From Alphaproteobacteria bacterium (lineage in GTDB: Bacteria > Pseudomonadota > Alphaproteobacteria > Paracaedibacterales > CAIULA01): a DNA stretch of 33,422 bases. Below the pieces are notes generated by a model that did not search any database, was not told the origin of the DNA, and saw only the letters and a list, made by a program, of their open reading frames with translations. Within the stretch, counting starts at the first letter, position 1, and each line of letters opens with the position of its first letter. The stretch covers positions 1-33,422 of the forward strand of contig JAIEPD010000015.1 of the NCBI GenBank assembly GCA_019749935.1, in the 5' to 3' direction. Below, piece by piece: positions 1-8,648 of this stretch. The translations under genes were made by a program, and so were the position numbers.

Positions 1-120
1 GTGGGCTCTAAAAAGATCTCTCAACACCGAGAGACGTACAGATTTCATTTTCGCCATAACCAAGGACGTTTACTAATTGATTCCTTTGTATTGATTAAAA
101 CGGAGGCTAAAGAGTTATGA
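1..120 (+). CDS. traE: TraE, C-terminal end (partial)
   Basis: An open frame enters from the window edge and ends at a TGA that overlaps the traK start as ATGA. The 39 visible residues contain the pattern ETYRFHFRHNQGRLLIDSF, which fits the C-terminal beta-rich end of TraE, the VirB8-like inner-membrane scaffold of F-type type IV secretion. The position directly before traK matches the F-type order traE-traK-traB. The 5' part, and presumably traA and traL, lie outside the window. The family call rests on this short tail plus context. Confidence 0.75.
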   Translation: MGSKKISQHRETYRFHFRHNQGRLLIDSFVLIKTEAKEL

Positions 121-872
121 GAAAATTCATCTATTTATTCCTATTCTTAGCAAGTTCAAGCCTTTATGCAGCGCAAGTTTACAACCTAAGTGAAGGGAGC
201 CGTATTCAGGCCAATATTTGCCCCACTGAAATGAATCGTATTGCAATTGAAGGTGATCGGATTGCTCAAGTCTTTGGCAGCGATGGAAAATTCACTTATC
301 AAGTGGATGAAGAGACAGGACAGTTTTTTCTAAAGCCCTTATTTAACCAAGAAGGGTCTAACCAGGAAGGATCAATTCAAGAAGGAGGATTCCCCCATGT
401 CCCTGTCAGCTTAACGCTAATTACGGAATCGGGACTCACTCAAGATCTTACACTATTTCCAAAAGAAAAAACATCAGCAACGATTCTCTTAAAGCCGTCG
501 GTTATCAATTCTAAAACCGCAAGTTCACTTTCCTCATTTGAAGGGTTGAGCAGAGCTCTTCCTTATCAAGACGGCCTTATTCAAGCTTTGAGAGTTTTAG
601 TCAGTGAAGGAGAAGGTATAACAGAAAAACAGGATAACCTTGAAACTCCCCACTTAAGATCCGCTGCATCCGGTTTAACGGCTCAGTTTGTACGGCAAGT
701 AAAAGGACCTGGGTATCTAGCGCAAGTTTTTGAAATCAAAAACACCAATGCTGAAGAGGAAACCCTTCAAGAAAAGCAGTTTTTTCAAACAAATGATTTG
801 GCTTTAGCGTTGAGCAAAACCACTCTTAGGCCTCAAGAGAAAGCGACTCTTTATGTCCTTCGAAGAGAGTGA
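117..872 (+). CDS. traK: TraK, outer-membrane-associated T4SS core protein
   Basis: This 251-residue protein begins with a signal peptide (about residues 1-18, cleavage after LYA). The early segment PTEMNRIAIEGDRI is the typical N-terminal motif of TraK, the VirB9/secretin-like component that joins TraV and TraB in the envelope-spanning core complex of F-type systems. Length is close to F TraK (about 240). Its ATG overlaps the traE stop, and traB follows after 13 bp, so it is translated as part of the tra operon. A short glutamine/glycine-rich repeat (NQEGSNQEGSIQEGG) near residues 77-91 looks like a small local expansion. No defects seen. Confidence 0.9.
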   Translation: MRKFIYLFLFLASSSLYAAQVYNLSEGSRIQANICPTEMNRIAIEGDRIAQVFGSDGKFTYQVDEETGQFFLKPLFNQEGSNQEGSIQEGGFPHVPVSLTLITESGLTQDLTLFPKEKTSATILLKPSVINSKTASSLSSFEGLSRALPYQDGLIQALRVLVSEGEGITEKQDNLETPHLRSAASGLTAQFVRQVKGPGYLAQVFEIKNTNAEEETLQEKQFFQTNDLALALSKTTLRPQEKATLYVLRRE

Positions 873-885
873 TTGAGGAAAGACT

Positions 886-2280
886 ATGCTTGAAAGATTC
901 TCTCTTCCCTTTGAAACGACCCTAAAGCGAAAACAGCTTCTCTTGTTGTTTGCTTTGGTTGGAGGCATGACCCTGATCGCGGTGAGCGTTTTGGTTATCC
1001 TGCTTAAAGCAGAAACAGTGCCTTTAGAGAAAAAATCAGAAAAGAAAACCGAAATTACCTCAGGGTCTAAGCGCGTTAAACCTCAAGAGGTGTGGGTTCA
1101 ACGTTTAGAGTCGCAAATAGAGCTGTCTTTAAAGCGCATTGATGCTTTGGAAAAAGTGTTAGAGCAACTTTTGAATTTGAATGGTCAAAAGCCCTTGGAG
1201 CTTAAATCTGAGAATTCCTCTCAGATCAATGATCATGTTCGTATCCAAGGAAATGTCCAGGAAAATGCCCAAGGAAATGACAGTATTCAGGGTCTGCGCC
1301 AGCAACTGGCCTCTTCATTAGATACTGTAAAAGGTAAGGAGGGAGAGGGGGGGACGATGATGACTTTACCAATACCCCCCCAAAGCTACCTTCAAGGGAA
1401 TCAAGAGACTTCCATCCAGCCTGTTAAAGTCTTAGGTCTTCAAAAAATAAGTCTCAAGCTGAACAACGCCAAGTCTCACTCAATTAAGAAAACTCAAGAT
1501 AACACAATTCCTGCAGGTGCCTTTGCAAAAGCTGTTCTTCTAGGCGGCGTTGATGCCAGTACGGGAATTAGTGCGTCTTCAGATCCAAGGCCTGTTCTCT
1601 TAAGAGTTATGGACCCTGGAACCTTGCCTCGTAAGTTCCGTTCCGATCTTAAGGATTGTCATGTTTTAGCCTCGAGTTACGGCGATATTTCCAGTGAACG
1701 GGTTTTTATGCGCCTTGAAAAGCTCACCTGTACAGAGCGCAAAACAGGAGAAATTTCTGAAACGGTTGTCTCCGGTTACGTCGCCGGAGAAGATGGAAGG
1801 GCAGGGGTGAGAGGCGTTCTCGCTGACAGAGCCGGTGATATGATGAGAAACTCTCTTGTTGGCGGGTTTTTTGGAGGAATGGCTAAGTTTTTAACCCAAA
1901 CCCAAAATCCGATGACTTTTACGCCTGTAGCTCCTTTTGGTCAAACCAATCCTTTATCGCACGAACAAATGCTGAAAGCGGGAGCAGGGCAGGGAGTCAG
2001 CTCAGCTCTTGAACGCTATGCTGATTTTTATATCAAACGAGCAGAGCAAATGCAGCCCGTCTTGCAAGTGGCAGCCGGAAGACAAGTCAATATTGTCTTT
2101 ACTGAAGGAACCCCGTTTGGTGAGACCGCTTATAAAAATGCTTATAGCAAAGCGCGAGACCGTAAACGCCAAGACGTAGTCCGGGAAGCAGCCAATACAA
2201 ATCCTCCTCTCCCTCATGAAGTGCCCTCATCCGATATGCAGGATTGGATTCCAAGTCAACATGAAGTGAAAAATAGATAA
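886..2280 (+). CDS. traB: TraB, VirB10-like T4SS core protein
   Basis: This 464-residue protein has one N-terminal membrane helix (about residues 19-41), a charged coiled-coil-like segment around residues 70-100 and a proline/glutamine-rich linker. The C-terminal half carries the VirB10/TraB beta-barrel region, with LLRVMDPGTLPRKFRSDLKDC, a Cys pair, and GYVAGEDGRAGVRG. TraB spans both membranes and links the inner-membrane energising complex to the outer-membrane ring. A TGAGGAAAG Shine-Dalgarno precedes the ATG. The gene sits 13 bp after traK and 10 bp before traV. It appears complete. Confidence 0.92.
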   Translation: MLERFSLPFETTLKRKQLLLLFALVGGMTLIAVSVLVILLKAETVPLEKKSEKKTEITSGSKRVKPQEVWVQRLESQIELSLKRIDALEKVLEQLLNLNGQKPLELKSENSSQINDHVRIQGNVQENAQGNDSIQGLRQQLASSLDTVKGKEGEGGTMMTLPIPPQSYLQGNQETSIQPVKVLGLQKISLKLNNAKSHSIKKTQDNTIPAGAFAKAVLLGGVDASTGISASSDPRPVLLRVMDPGTLPRKFRSDLKDCHVLASSYGDISSERVFMRLEKLTCTERKTGEISETVVSGYVAGEDGRAGVRGVLADRAGDMMRNSLVGGFFGGMAKFLTQTQNPMTFTPVAPFGQTNPLSHEQMLKAGAGQGVSSALERYADFYIKRAEQMQPVLQVAAGRQVNIVFTEGTPFGETAYKNAYSKARDRKRQDVVREAANTNPPLPHEVPSSDMQDWIPSQHEVKNR

Positions 2281-2290
2281 GGAAATCTTA

Positions 2291-2677
2291 ATGAATAAAA
2301 ACTTTATCGTTCCGTACCTTATCAGTTCATGCCTTGTTTTTTTATCAGCTTGTACCAGCAATAACGAGATCTTTGATTGTCCTGCTGGAAAAGGAATGGG
2401 TTGTAAATCGATTAGTGAAGTCAACCGAATGGTGGATCAGGGCCAGTTTGGAAGTTCAAGCGATCAAGAGACAGGATCCCTTAAAACCTTAGCGCCGATT
2501 GTTATGGTTCCTGAAGATATTCCCCAAACTTCAACGAGTGGAATAGAGCGTATACCGGAGCAAAACTTACGGCTTTGGATTGCGCCCTTCCAAGATGAAG
2601 CCGGCAACTTTCATGAAGAATCGGCCATTCACACCGTTGTTCGTCAAGGCCGCTGGAAATTACAGGGTTACGCGTAA
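2291..2677 (+). CDS. traV: TraV, outer-membrane lipoprotein of T4SS core
   Basis: This 128-residue protein starts with a lipoprotein signal peptide ending in the lipobox LSAC (cysteine at residue 21), so it should be lipid-anchored in the outer membrane. Two more cysteines follow in the segment FDCPAGKGMGCKS, typical of TraV, which together with TraK and TraB forms the outer-membrane core of F-type systems. The C-terminal part has the RLWIAPFQDEAGNFHEES pattern seen in TraV homologues. It is a little shorter than F TraV (about 171). It is 10 bp downstream of traB. Between its stop and traC lies an 80-bp gap filled by tandem repeats. Confidence 0.88.
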   Translation: MNKNFIVPYLISSCLVFLSACTSNNEIFDCPAGKGMGCKSISEVNRMVDQGQFGSSSDQETGSLKTLAPIVMVPEDIPQTSTSGIERIPEQNLRLWIAPFQDEAGNFHEESAIHTVVRQGRWKLQGYA

Positions 2678-2730
2678 CAAGTTAATCATAACAACGTTAT
2701 TCGTAACAAGTTACTCGTAACAAAGTTGAT
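2673..2730 (+). repeat. Four 14-15 bp tandem repeats between traV and traC
   Basis: Four consecutive units with the consensus C(G/A)TAACAA(n)GTTAnT cover 2673-2686, 2687-2701, 2702-2715 and 2716-2730. Each unit contains an imperfect palindrome of the GTAAC-AA-GTTAC type, clearest in unit 3. The array begins inside the traV stop codon and ends about 28 bp before the traC start. It is the only sizeable untranslated gap in the traE-traH operon. Confidence 0.8.
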
Positions 2731-2757
2731 GATAAATTTTTAAAGGGGAAGAAAAAT

Positions 2758-5280
2758 ATGTTTGCAGCCTTGGGTGAGAAAGTTTTAGGGTTTTTTCAAG
2801 AGCGTCATACCTATGGCACTGAGCTTCCGTCTTTGCATCGGTCTTCTCTGCAGCAGTTTTTTAAACACCACCGTTTAGAAGAGCTTTTGCCTTATGAAAG
2901 CTTTGAGCCGAGCCAAGGGCTTTTTTACAATCGTTCTTCTCTTGGGTTTGTTTTGGAAACCGTGCCGCTTGTTGGTTGCACGGAAGAAATGCAACGAGAG
3001 GTGAGTGGGCTTTTTCAGCACACCCTTCCTGAAGGTTCTAACTTACAAGTCATGCTGTGGGCAGATCCTCATATTGGTTCAATTTTAGAAAAATGGGAGA
3101 CACCAAGGCAATCAAAGCAAGAGACACTGGCTCTTTTGGCCAAAAAACGAACAGAGTTTTTAAAGGATCAGGTTTATAATAGCCAAAACTTTCCTTTTAC
3201 GCTTCGAAACTTTCGCTGCATCTTAGCTTTTTCGCAAAAAGGACAGACCAAGAATCCTGTAGAGATTGAAAAGATCTTAAGCCTTAAAGAGCAGATCATG
3301 ACAACCTTTAAGCTTTTGGGTCTTCCTGTATGGGCCTGGGATGCCGATGCGCTTTTAAGGTTTATGGATAGCTGGATCAATTTGAATCCAAATTCTGATG
3401 ACCTAAAACCAAGTTCTCTGACTTGGAACCCCTATGATTCCCTATCCTCACAAATTCCAAGCTCTGAGACAGCATATCAAATTAACGAAAATGGCATTCT
3501 CTTTAATGAAGGAGAGATGACCACAAGGACCTATTCTGTTCGGCGATATCCCTTTCAATGGTCCCTTCATGCCATGAATGAACTGATTGGCGATCCGCTG
3601 CGGGATGCCCTACGGTTACCTTGTCCCTTTTTAATTCATTATGGCGTTCATATCCCAAAACAAGAGTCTTTAAAAACAAAATTGTTAAGCAAAGCATCTT
3701 ATGTAGAACGGCAAGCCAATTCCCCCATTGGTAAACACATACCCGTCCTGGTTGCCGAAGCTGAAGAATTAGGGTTTGCTAGAATTCAGCTTTCCAAGGG
3801 TGAACGGATCGTCAAATCTAATCTTTCGATTATGTTGCAAGCGCCTAAAGCCACAATAAACCAAGCTGAGCAAATTCTCTTAAGTTTGTTTCGTTCAAAA
3901 GAATGGGAATTGCAAACTGATCAATATATTCAACTTCAAGCCTTTTTAAGCCATTTGCCAATGAATTGGGGAGAAGGGATGGTGGAGGACCTTTCCTATA
4001 CCCAGCGCCTGAAAACAACGCTTTCTACAGAATCAGCGAACCTCTTACCCATTCAAGCCGAATGGAATGGTACATCCTCTCCTGGAATGCTTCTGGCAGG
4101 AAGACGGGGACAGCTTTTTACCTGGTCACCGTTTGATAATGATGCAGGAAACTATAACGTTTGTGTGGTGGGAAGATCAGGATCTGGAAAATCAGTCTTT
4201 ATGCAAGAACTCATGACCTCAACATTAGGGATGGGCGGCAGGGTTTTTGTCCTTGATGTGGGCAGAAGCTTTGAGAAAACATGTCATCTTTTGGAAGGAC
4301 AATTTATCGAATTTAAGTCAAAGAGTCCTTTATCCACCGATTCGCTTTGTATCAATCCGTTTACAACGATTCCAGTGGATGATGAAGAAAGCGCTTCTGA
4401 TGCCCTTGCGATGTTGAAATCGGTTCTTAGTTTAATGGCAGCGCCTTCTAAAGGGACTGATGATATGGAAAGCGCTCTGATTGAACAAGCCCTGTTTGCT
4501 GTTTGGGGGGAATTTAAGAATGAAGCCACAATCTCTCATATCGCGACTTGGCTTTTAAAGCACGCGGATAAAAAAGCGAAGGATCTTGGAACCATGCTGT
4601 TTCCTTATACAGCAGAGGGGGTTTATGGACGGTTTTTTAATGGCACGGCCAATGTCAACTTTGACAATGGTTTGGTGGTGGTTGAGCTTGAAGAACTGAA
4701 AGAGCGCAAAGATCTGCAATCGGTTGTTGTCCAAATGGTGATTGTTCATATCACCAATCAGATGTTTTTAGGAGACCGGAAAACCCCTTTTAATATTGTG
4801 TTTGATGAAGCCTGGGACATGCTCAGAGGGAATCAAAGCGGGGTGTTTGTCGAAACTTTAGCCAGACGCCTTCGAAAATATAACGGATCGCTTGTGGTCG
4901 GCACACAAAGCGTGAATGACTTTTATGCCTCAACTGGAGCCTTAGCTGCCTTTGAGAACAGTGATTGGATGTGTCTTCTCTCGCAAAAGAAAGAATCCAT
5001 TGAACAACTCAAAAAAACCAACCGCATTTCCATGAATGGACATATGGAATCGCAGCTTGCCTCCGTTAAGACCAAACACGGCGAATATGCAGAAGTAATG
5101 ATTTATGGACCGCATGGATATGCAATCGGTCGTCTTCTCCTGGATCTTTTTTCACAAATTCTCTATTCCACTAAGGCGGATGAATATTCCGCTGTCAAAT
5201 CTCTGGAAGTCCAAGGGTTAAAGCTTGTGGATGCCATTCATCACGTTGCCGAACAGAGAAAAGAAAGGATGCTTAAATGA
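2758..5280 (+). CDS. traC: TraC, T4SS assembly ATPase (VirB4 family)
   Basis: This 840-residue protein matches F-type TraC, the VirB4-like ATPase needed for pilus assembly, acting at the cytoplasmic face of the inner membrane. The Walker A motif GRSGSGKS is at residues 472-479 and the Walker B segment NIVFDEAWDML has its acidic pair near residues 683-684. The downstream LARRLRKYNGSLVVGTQSVNDF segment is the typical sensor region. The N-terminal half is the usual TraC/VirB4 domain. The ATG has an AAGGGGAAG Shine-Dalgarno. Its stop overlaps trbI as ATGA. Length is near the family norm (about 800-880). Confidence 0.95.
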   Translation: MFAALGEKVLGFFQERHTYGTELPSLHRSSLQQFFKHHRLEELLPYESFEPSQGLFYNRSSLGFVLETVPLVGCTEEMQREVSGLFQHTLPEGSNLQVMLWADPHIGSILEKWETPRQSKQETLALLAKKRTEFLKDQVYNSQNFPFTLRNFRCILAFSQKGQTKNPVEIEKILSLKEQIMTTFKLLGLPVWAWDADALLRFMDSWINLNPNSDDLKPSSLTWNPYDSLSSQIPSSETAYQINENGILFNEGEMTTRTYSVRRYPFQWSLHAMNELIGDPLRDALRLPCPFLIHYGVHIPKQESLKTKLLSKASYVERQANSPIGKHIPVLVAEAEELGFARIQLSKGERIVKSNLSIMLQAPKATINQAEQILLSLFRSKEWELQTDQYIQLQAFLSHLPMNWGEGMVEDLSYTQRLKTTLSTESANLLPIQAEWNGTSSPGMLLAGRRGQLFTWSPFDNDAGNYNVCVVGRSGSGKSVFMQELMTSTLGMGGRVFVLDVGRSFEKTCHLLEGQFIEFKSKSPLSTDSLCINPFTTIPVDDEESASDALAMLKSVLSLMAAPSKGTDDMESALIEQALFAVWGEFKNEATISHIATWLLKHADKKAKDLGTMLFPYTAEGVYGRFFNGTANVNFDNGLVVVELEELKERKDLQSVVVQMVIVHITNQMFLGDRKTPFNIVFDEAWDMLRGNQSGVFVETLARRLRKYNGSLVVGTQSVNDFYASTGALAAFENSDWMCLLSQKKESIEQLKKTNRISMNGHMESQLASVKTKHGEYAEVMIYGPHGYAIGRLLLDLFSQILYSTKADEYSAVKSLEVQGLKLVDAIHHVAEQRKERMLK

Positions 5281-5615
5281 ATCGTCTTCGCTTTTTTATT
5301 CTTGTTGGTTTAGAGCTTTGTATTCTGCTTACCTATGTTTTAAAAGATTTTAAGGGTCCTAAACTGGGTGTTGTTCGTCTTGATCAATTGGCCAGAGAAC
5401 AAGCCGAAAGCTTAGCTAAACAGGACCTTAAACCAGATTCTTTAACAAAAACAATTCAAAAGACAACTCAAACTCTCAATCAAGAGTTAAAAGCCTTTGC
5501 GGCTTATAAAAAAGTGGCCTTGTTTTCTGCGCAGGCTCTTAAGGGCGGGGCTGAGGATTTAACGGAAGAGTTTAAGGCTTATATGACTCAAAAGCAGAAA
5601 GAGCAAGCAGAATGA
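5277..5615 (+). CDS. trbI: TrbI-like small inner-membrane protein
   Basis: This 112-residue protein has one N-terminal membrane helix (about residues 5-22) and a Lys/Gln/Glu-rich helical remainder likely to be periplasmic. Size, topology and position directly after traC match TrbI of the F transfer region, which influences pilus extension and retraction. It overlaps traC by ATGA and the next gene by ATGA, so it is translationally coupled on both sides. Sequence identity alone is weak; the call depends on operon order. Confidence 0.75.
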   Translation: MNRLRFFILVGLELCILLTYVLKDFKGPKLGVVRLDQLAREQAESLAKQDLKPDSLTKTIQKTTQTLNQELKAFAAYKKVALFSAQALKGGAEDLTEEFKAYMTQKQKEQAE

Positions 5616-6112
5616 GTTTGATGTCTCCTTACAAGTCTCCTTTGAAGATTTTAGTGACAAAGTGCTTTTTGTATCAGGTTGGCATTTTAGGTCTTGGTCT
5701 TGTTGTTTGTTTTGAAGGAGTCACTCGTACAACTGGTTTAGCCTTAAATCAATCCGAGTCTTTGCCGCAAAAAGTGTTTTTAATCCTAAAAGGAAGAAAG
5801 ATACACCGAGAAAACTATTTATCTTTTCAAAATAGTTGGTTCAAAGCACCCTTAATCAAGCAAGTTATCGGAATCGAAGGAGACAAAATTATCACCGATG
5901 AACAGGGAGAGATTTGGATTGCGCGTAAGGTGGGTAAACCTTTGTCTCATTCTAAGGACGGAAAAACCCTCCATTCCATAGCACCGGGAATTATTCCTTC
6001 CGGTTATGTTTTTGCTTATGCGCCTCATCCCAGAAGTTTTGATTCCAGGTATCAAGAAGTTGGCCTTGTCCAAGTTGATCAAACACTTGGCCGTGCCATT
6101 CCGTTGTTTTAA
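5612..6112 (+). CDS. TraF/TrhF-type S26 signal peptidase
   Basis: This 166-residue membrane protein belongs to peptidase family S26 (TraF of RP4, TrhF of F-like systems). A membrane helix spans about residues 20-36. The nucleophile is probably Ser50 in NQSESLPQKVF, and the general base probably Lys83 in LIKQVIGIEGDKI. The conserved C-terminal box HPRSFDSRYQEVGLV follows. These proteases process pilins, in RP4 including pilin cyclisation. The pilin substrate is not in this window. It is called without a symbol because traF is also used for the unrelated thioredoxin-like gene downstream. It overlaps trbI by ATGA. Confidence 0.9.
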   Translation: MSLMSPYKSPLKILVTKCFLYQVGILGLGLVVCFEGVTRTTGLALNQSESLPQKVFLILKGRKIHRENYLSFQNSWFKAPLIKQVIGIEGDKIITDEQGEIWIARKVGKPLSHSKDGKTLHSIAPGIIPSGYVFAYAPHPRSFDSRYQEVGLVQVDQTLGRAIPLF

Positions 6113-6121
6113 GAGCTTTGT

Positions 6122-6766
6122 ATGAAATTAATATTATTTCTAATTTGTTTTCTGCTTCAATGTTTCACCTCTGAAGCTTTTTCTAAAGCAGAGCTGCAAA
6201 AAGATTTTGGGGTTGTTGGCGCCACCTTTGAAATTATGGAAGAAGACTTGTTAGAAGTTATTGAACAAAAATTAGAGAAGTTGAGTGAAGACGGCAGTTT
6301 GCAAAAACACCAACAAAAGATAGCTCTTGAGGTTCAAGAGAAAATCAAACGACCAAAACCAGTTGTAGGCATCCAGCATGCAAAGAAAGCAAGGGTTTTT
6401 ACTTACGATCTAAGCCTGACTGTTCCTTATGATTTAAAAGACCATCAAGGCAAAATCTTTCATGCCAAAGACACAAAAGTAAATCCTTTAGACTTTAAAT
6501 CTCTTAGCAAACCTTTGGTGTTTATTGATGGTAATTCCGGGCCACAGGTTGAGTGGGCAATTGGGCAAGAACCTCTTGCCCTTATTATCCTAACGAACGG
6601 TTCTCCTTTTGAGCTGATGGAAAAACTTGATCGGCCGGTTTATTTCGATCAAGAAGGGGTTCTTACCAAAAAACTTGGCATTCTTCAAGTTCCAGCCAAG
6701 GTCACTCAGCAAGAAAAACATCTTTTGATTGAAGAAGTCGTTCTTAAAGAGACAGGAGAGAAGTGA
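6122..6766 (+). CDS. traW: TraW, periplasmic pilus assembly protein
   Basis: This 214-residue protein has a signal peptide (about residues 1-20) and the family pattern near the C-terminus FIDGNSGPQVEWA, followed by LALIILTNGSP and the FDQEGVLTKKLGILQVPAKV segment seen in TraW. In the F system TraW is a periplasmic protein that works with TrbC and TraU in pilus assembly. The gene starts 9 bp after the S26 peptidase gene with only a weak ribosome-binding site, so coupling is likely. Its TGA overlaps the next ATG. Length is close to F TraW (210). Confidence 0.92.
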   Translation: MKLILFLICFLLQCFTSEAFSKAELQKDFGVVGATFEIMEEDLLEVIEQKLEKLSEDGSLQKHQQKIALEVQEKIKRPKPVVGIQHAKKARVFTYDLSLTVPYDLKDHQGKIFHAKDTKVNPLDFKSLSKPLVFIDGNSGPQVEWAIGQEPLALIILTNGSPFELMEKLDRPVYFDQEGVLTKKLGILQVPAKVTQQEKHLLIEEVVLKETGEK

Positions 6767-8085
6767 TGCAGAATCAATTTATCTTCTCAATTTTTAGATT
6801 TGAGTCTTTTATTCAAGAAAAGAAACGAACGAGCTTTACAAAAAGGATAACGCTCAAGACAAAACAAAGAAGTCTTTTAAAAATCTTTGAAAGGCTCAAA
6901 GGTTTATCACTTCTAGAAAAACTAAGTTCAGACCTTCTTTCTCGTTGGGTTTTCCGACTCAAAAAACTGGCAGTCCCTAATAAAATTAAGACGATGAAAA
7001 TGAGGCTATTTTCAAGGGCTAAATACTGGGAACTTGAGAAAAAAGATAACAAATTAAAAGTTCCTTTCATAAAAACTTTAAAGGGGTTTGTTCATCGCTT
7101 TCTTGTTTATAGCATAGTTTTATTGATGGCTATTCAAGAAATACAAGCCACCTGCCAAGGACGATTTGTGAATCCATTGACGGATATTTGTTGGTCGTGC
7201 TTGTTTCCAATGACAATCGGCGGGGCTAATGTCAGTGGGGGAGGTTTTGAAGATACACCCAACCCTTCAGGGTTTGTATGTATGTGCCCGAGGCCACCCT
7301 TAAATCTTTCAACTCCTGGAGTTCCGGTTTCATTTTGGGAACCAGCTAGGCTTGTGGATGTGACGCGTACCCCTTATTGTCTGATTAACATGGGTGGGAT
7401 TCAAATGGCTGGCGGCAATCGGATGCAGGGGCGAGGGAGCGTTTCCGATAAAAGTCATTCAGGCGGTTTAAGGAGAAGTTTTTATCAAGTTCATTGGTAC
7501 GTTTACCCCGTTATTTACTGGCTTGAATTATTGGTAGACTTTGCCTGCTTAGAACGTGCCAGTTTTGATGTGGCTTATCTAACCGAGCTTGATCCGCTTT
7601 GGAACGATGAAGAAACAGGCTTTATCTTAAACCCGGAAGCCGTTTTGTTTGGAGGTCCAATTGCTCAAGCTGCGTGTGCTGTTGATTGCGGCTTAGCCTC
7701 TATAGGATTTCCGAATGATGCGTTATTTTGGTGTGGAGGTTGTCAAGGGTCATTGTATCCGTTTTCCGGAACCATATCGGCGCATGTGGGCGGGGTTCAG
7801 GCCAGTCTTTTAGCAACGCAAAGGATGATGGCAAAATTGCATCGAGAGCTTCTTTTGCATGGATATATGGGAAGCGCCGGTCAATGTACCAAGTACCCCA
7901 TGCCAATCATCAAAAAGACTCAATACAAAACGCAAATGGTTTATCCAATTCCTTCAACAGGGAGGGGAGGCTGCCATCCGCTTGGACGCAGTGAAACTTT
8001 ATGGGCCTCAGGACGTGAGTTTCCCTATCAAGGAGAAGATTTTGGTTATCTGATTTGGAGGAAACGCAATTGCTGTGTAAGTTAG
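6766..8085 (+). CDS. traU: TraU with a long N-terminal extension
   Basis: Residues from about 129 onward are a normal TraU, beginning ATCQGRFVNPLTDICWSC with many cysteines and ending YLIWRKRNCC. TraU is a periplasmic disulfide-rich protein of F-type systems required for DNA transfer. Residues 1-108 are an added, strongly basic and hydrophobic stretch not present in F TraU (about 330 residues). The expected signal peptide is therefore internal (hydrophobic residues 111-128). An AGGAG box at 6754-6758 lies 7 bp before ATG 6766, which supports the long start over GTG 6763. A shorter product from an internal ATG such as that of MKMRLF is possible. Confidence 0.88.
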   Translation: MQNQFIFSIFRFESFIQEKKRTSFTKRITLKTKQRSLLKIFERLKGLSLLEKLSSDLLSRWVFRLKKLAVPNKIKTMKMRLFSRAKYWELEKKDNKLKVPFIKTLKGFVHRFLVYSIVLLMAIQEIQATCQGRFVNPLTDICWSCLFPMTIGGANVSGGGFEDTPNPSGFVCMCPRPPLNLSTPGVPVSFWEPARLVDVTRTPYCLINMGGIQMAGGNRMQGRGSVSDKSHSGGLRRSFYQVHWYVYPVIYWLELLVDFACLERASFDVAYLTELDPLWNDEETGFILNPEAVLFGGPIAQAACAVDCGLASIGFPNDALFWCGGCQGSLYPFSGTISAHVGGVQASLLATQRMMAKLHRELLLHGYMGSAGQCTKYPMPIIKKTQYKTQMVYPIPSTGRGGCHPLGRSETLWASGREFPYQGEDFGYLIWRKRNCCVS

Positions 8086-8648
8086 CGTTATTTTTTATCC
8101 TCGTTTCCTTATCAACTGACTCTTTCGTTGCAGCTGAAGACCACAAAGTTTGGGCTTTGCAGCAGCAAGAGAAAAGCCAAGAGCTTATAAAAAAATATGA
8201 AGAAGAAGCTTTAAGTTTAAAAAAGCAGAGTTTGACCATCAAAGAGAGCACTTCTTTCAAAGGATGCAGCGCTCATCAAAGTTTGGGTTGTTCAAAGTCC
8301 CCGAATCCAAAGCCTACAGAAGATAATCGAGAGAATTCCAGCACTTCTCTTTATATTTTTGTCTCCTTCAGTATGCCTAAAGAATCTCTCAAGGTTTTAG
8401 CGCTGGAAGTCAAACAGCAGAATGGTGTTCTTGTTATCAGAGGTCTTATTGATAATAGTTTTGTTAAAACAGCAAAGTTGTTCCAAGAGATGGGGGTTGA
8501 AACCCTTCTCGATCCAACTCTCTTCAAAGAATACGATATTCAGGTTGTTCCCACCTTTGTGCGAAAGCATACAAAAGGGTACTCAAAGATTGCTGGGAAC
8601 ATTTCTCTTGCTTACGCTTTAGATAAATTAAAGGGAGAAGATAAATGA
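8070..8648 (+). CDS. trbC: TrbC, periplasmic pilus assembly protein
   Basis: The product (192 residues) has a signal peptide (LALFFILVSLSTDSFVAA) and a C-terminal TrbC domain with FVSFSMPKESLKVLA, GVLVIRGLIDNSF and QVVPTFV, a thioredoxin-like fold that lacks a CxxC pair. In the F system TrbC partners with TraW. The start is chosen at TTG 8070, since GGAGG at 8057-8061 lies 8 bp before it. The frame is open from TTG 8055, but that codon would have its Shine-Dalgarno inside the gene. It overlaps the end of traU and ends as ATGA with traN. A middle segment rich in Ser/Pro separates signal and domain. Confidence 0.88.
   Translation: MLCKLALFFILVSLSTDSFVAAEDHKVWALQQQEKSQELIKKYEEEALSLKKQSLTIKESTSFKGCSAHQSLGCSKSPNPKPTEDNRENSSTSLYIFVSFSMPKESLKVLALEVKQQNGVLVIRGLIDNSFVKTAKLFQEMGVETLLDPTLFKEYDIQVVPTFVRKHTKGYSKIAGNISLAYALDKLKGEDK

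Noticed and set aside
7728-7994. 88-residue plus-strand frame inside traU
   Set aside because: It lies wholly in another frame of a conserved TraU region with cysteine motifs, and has no ribosome-binding site or family resemblance.
8422-8622. 66-residue frame within trbC
   Set aside because: It overlaps the conserved TrbC domain in another frame and shows no start signal.
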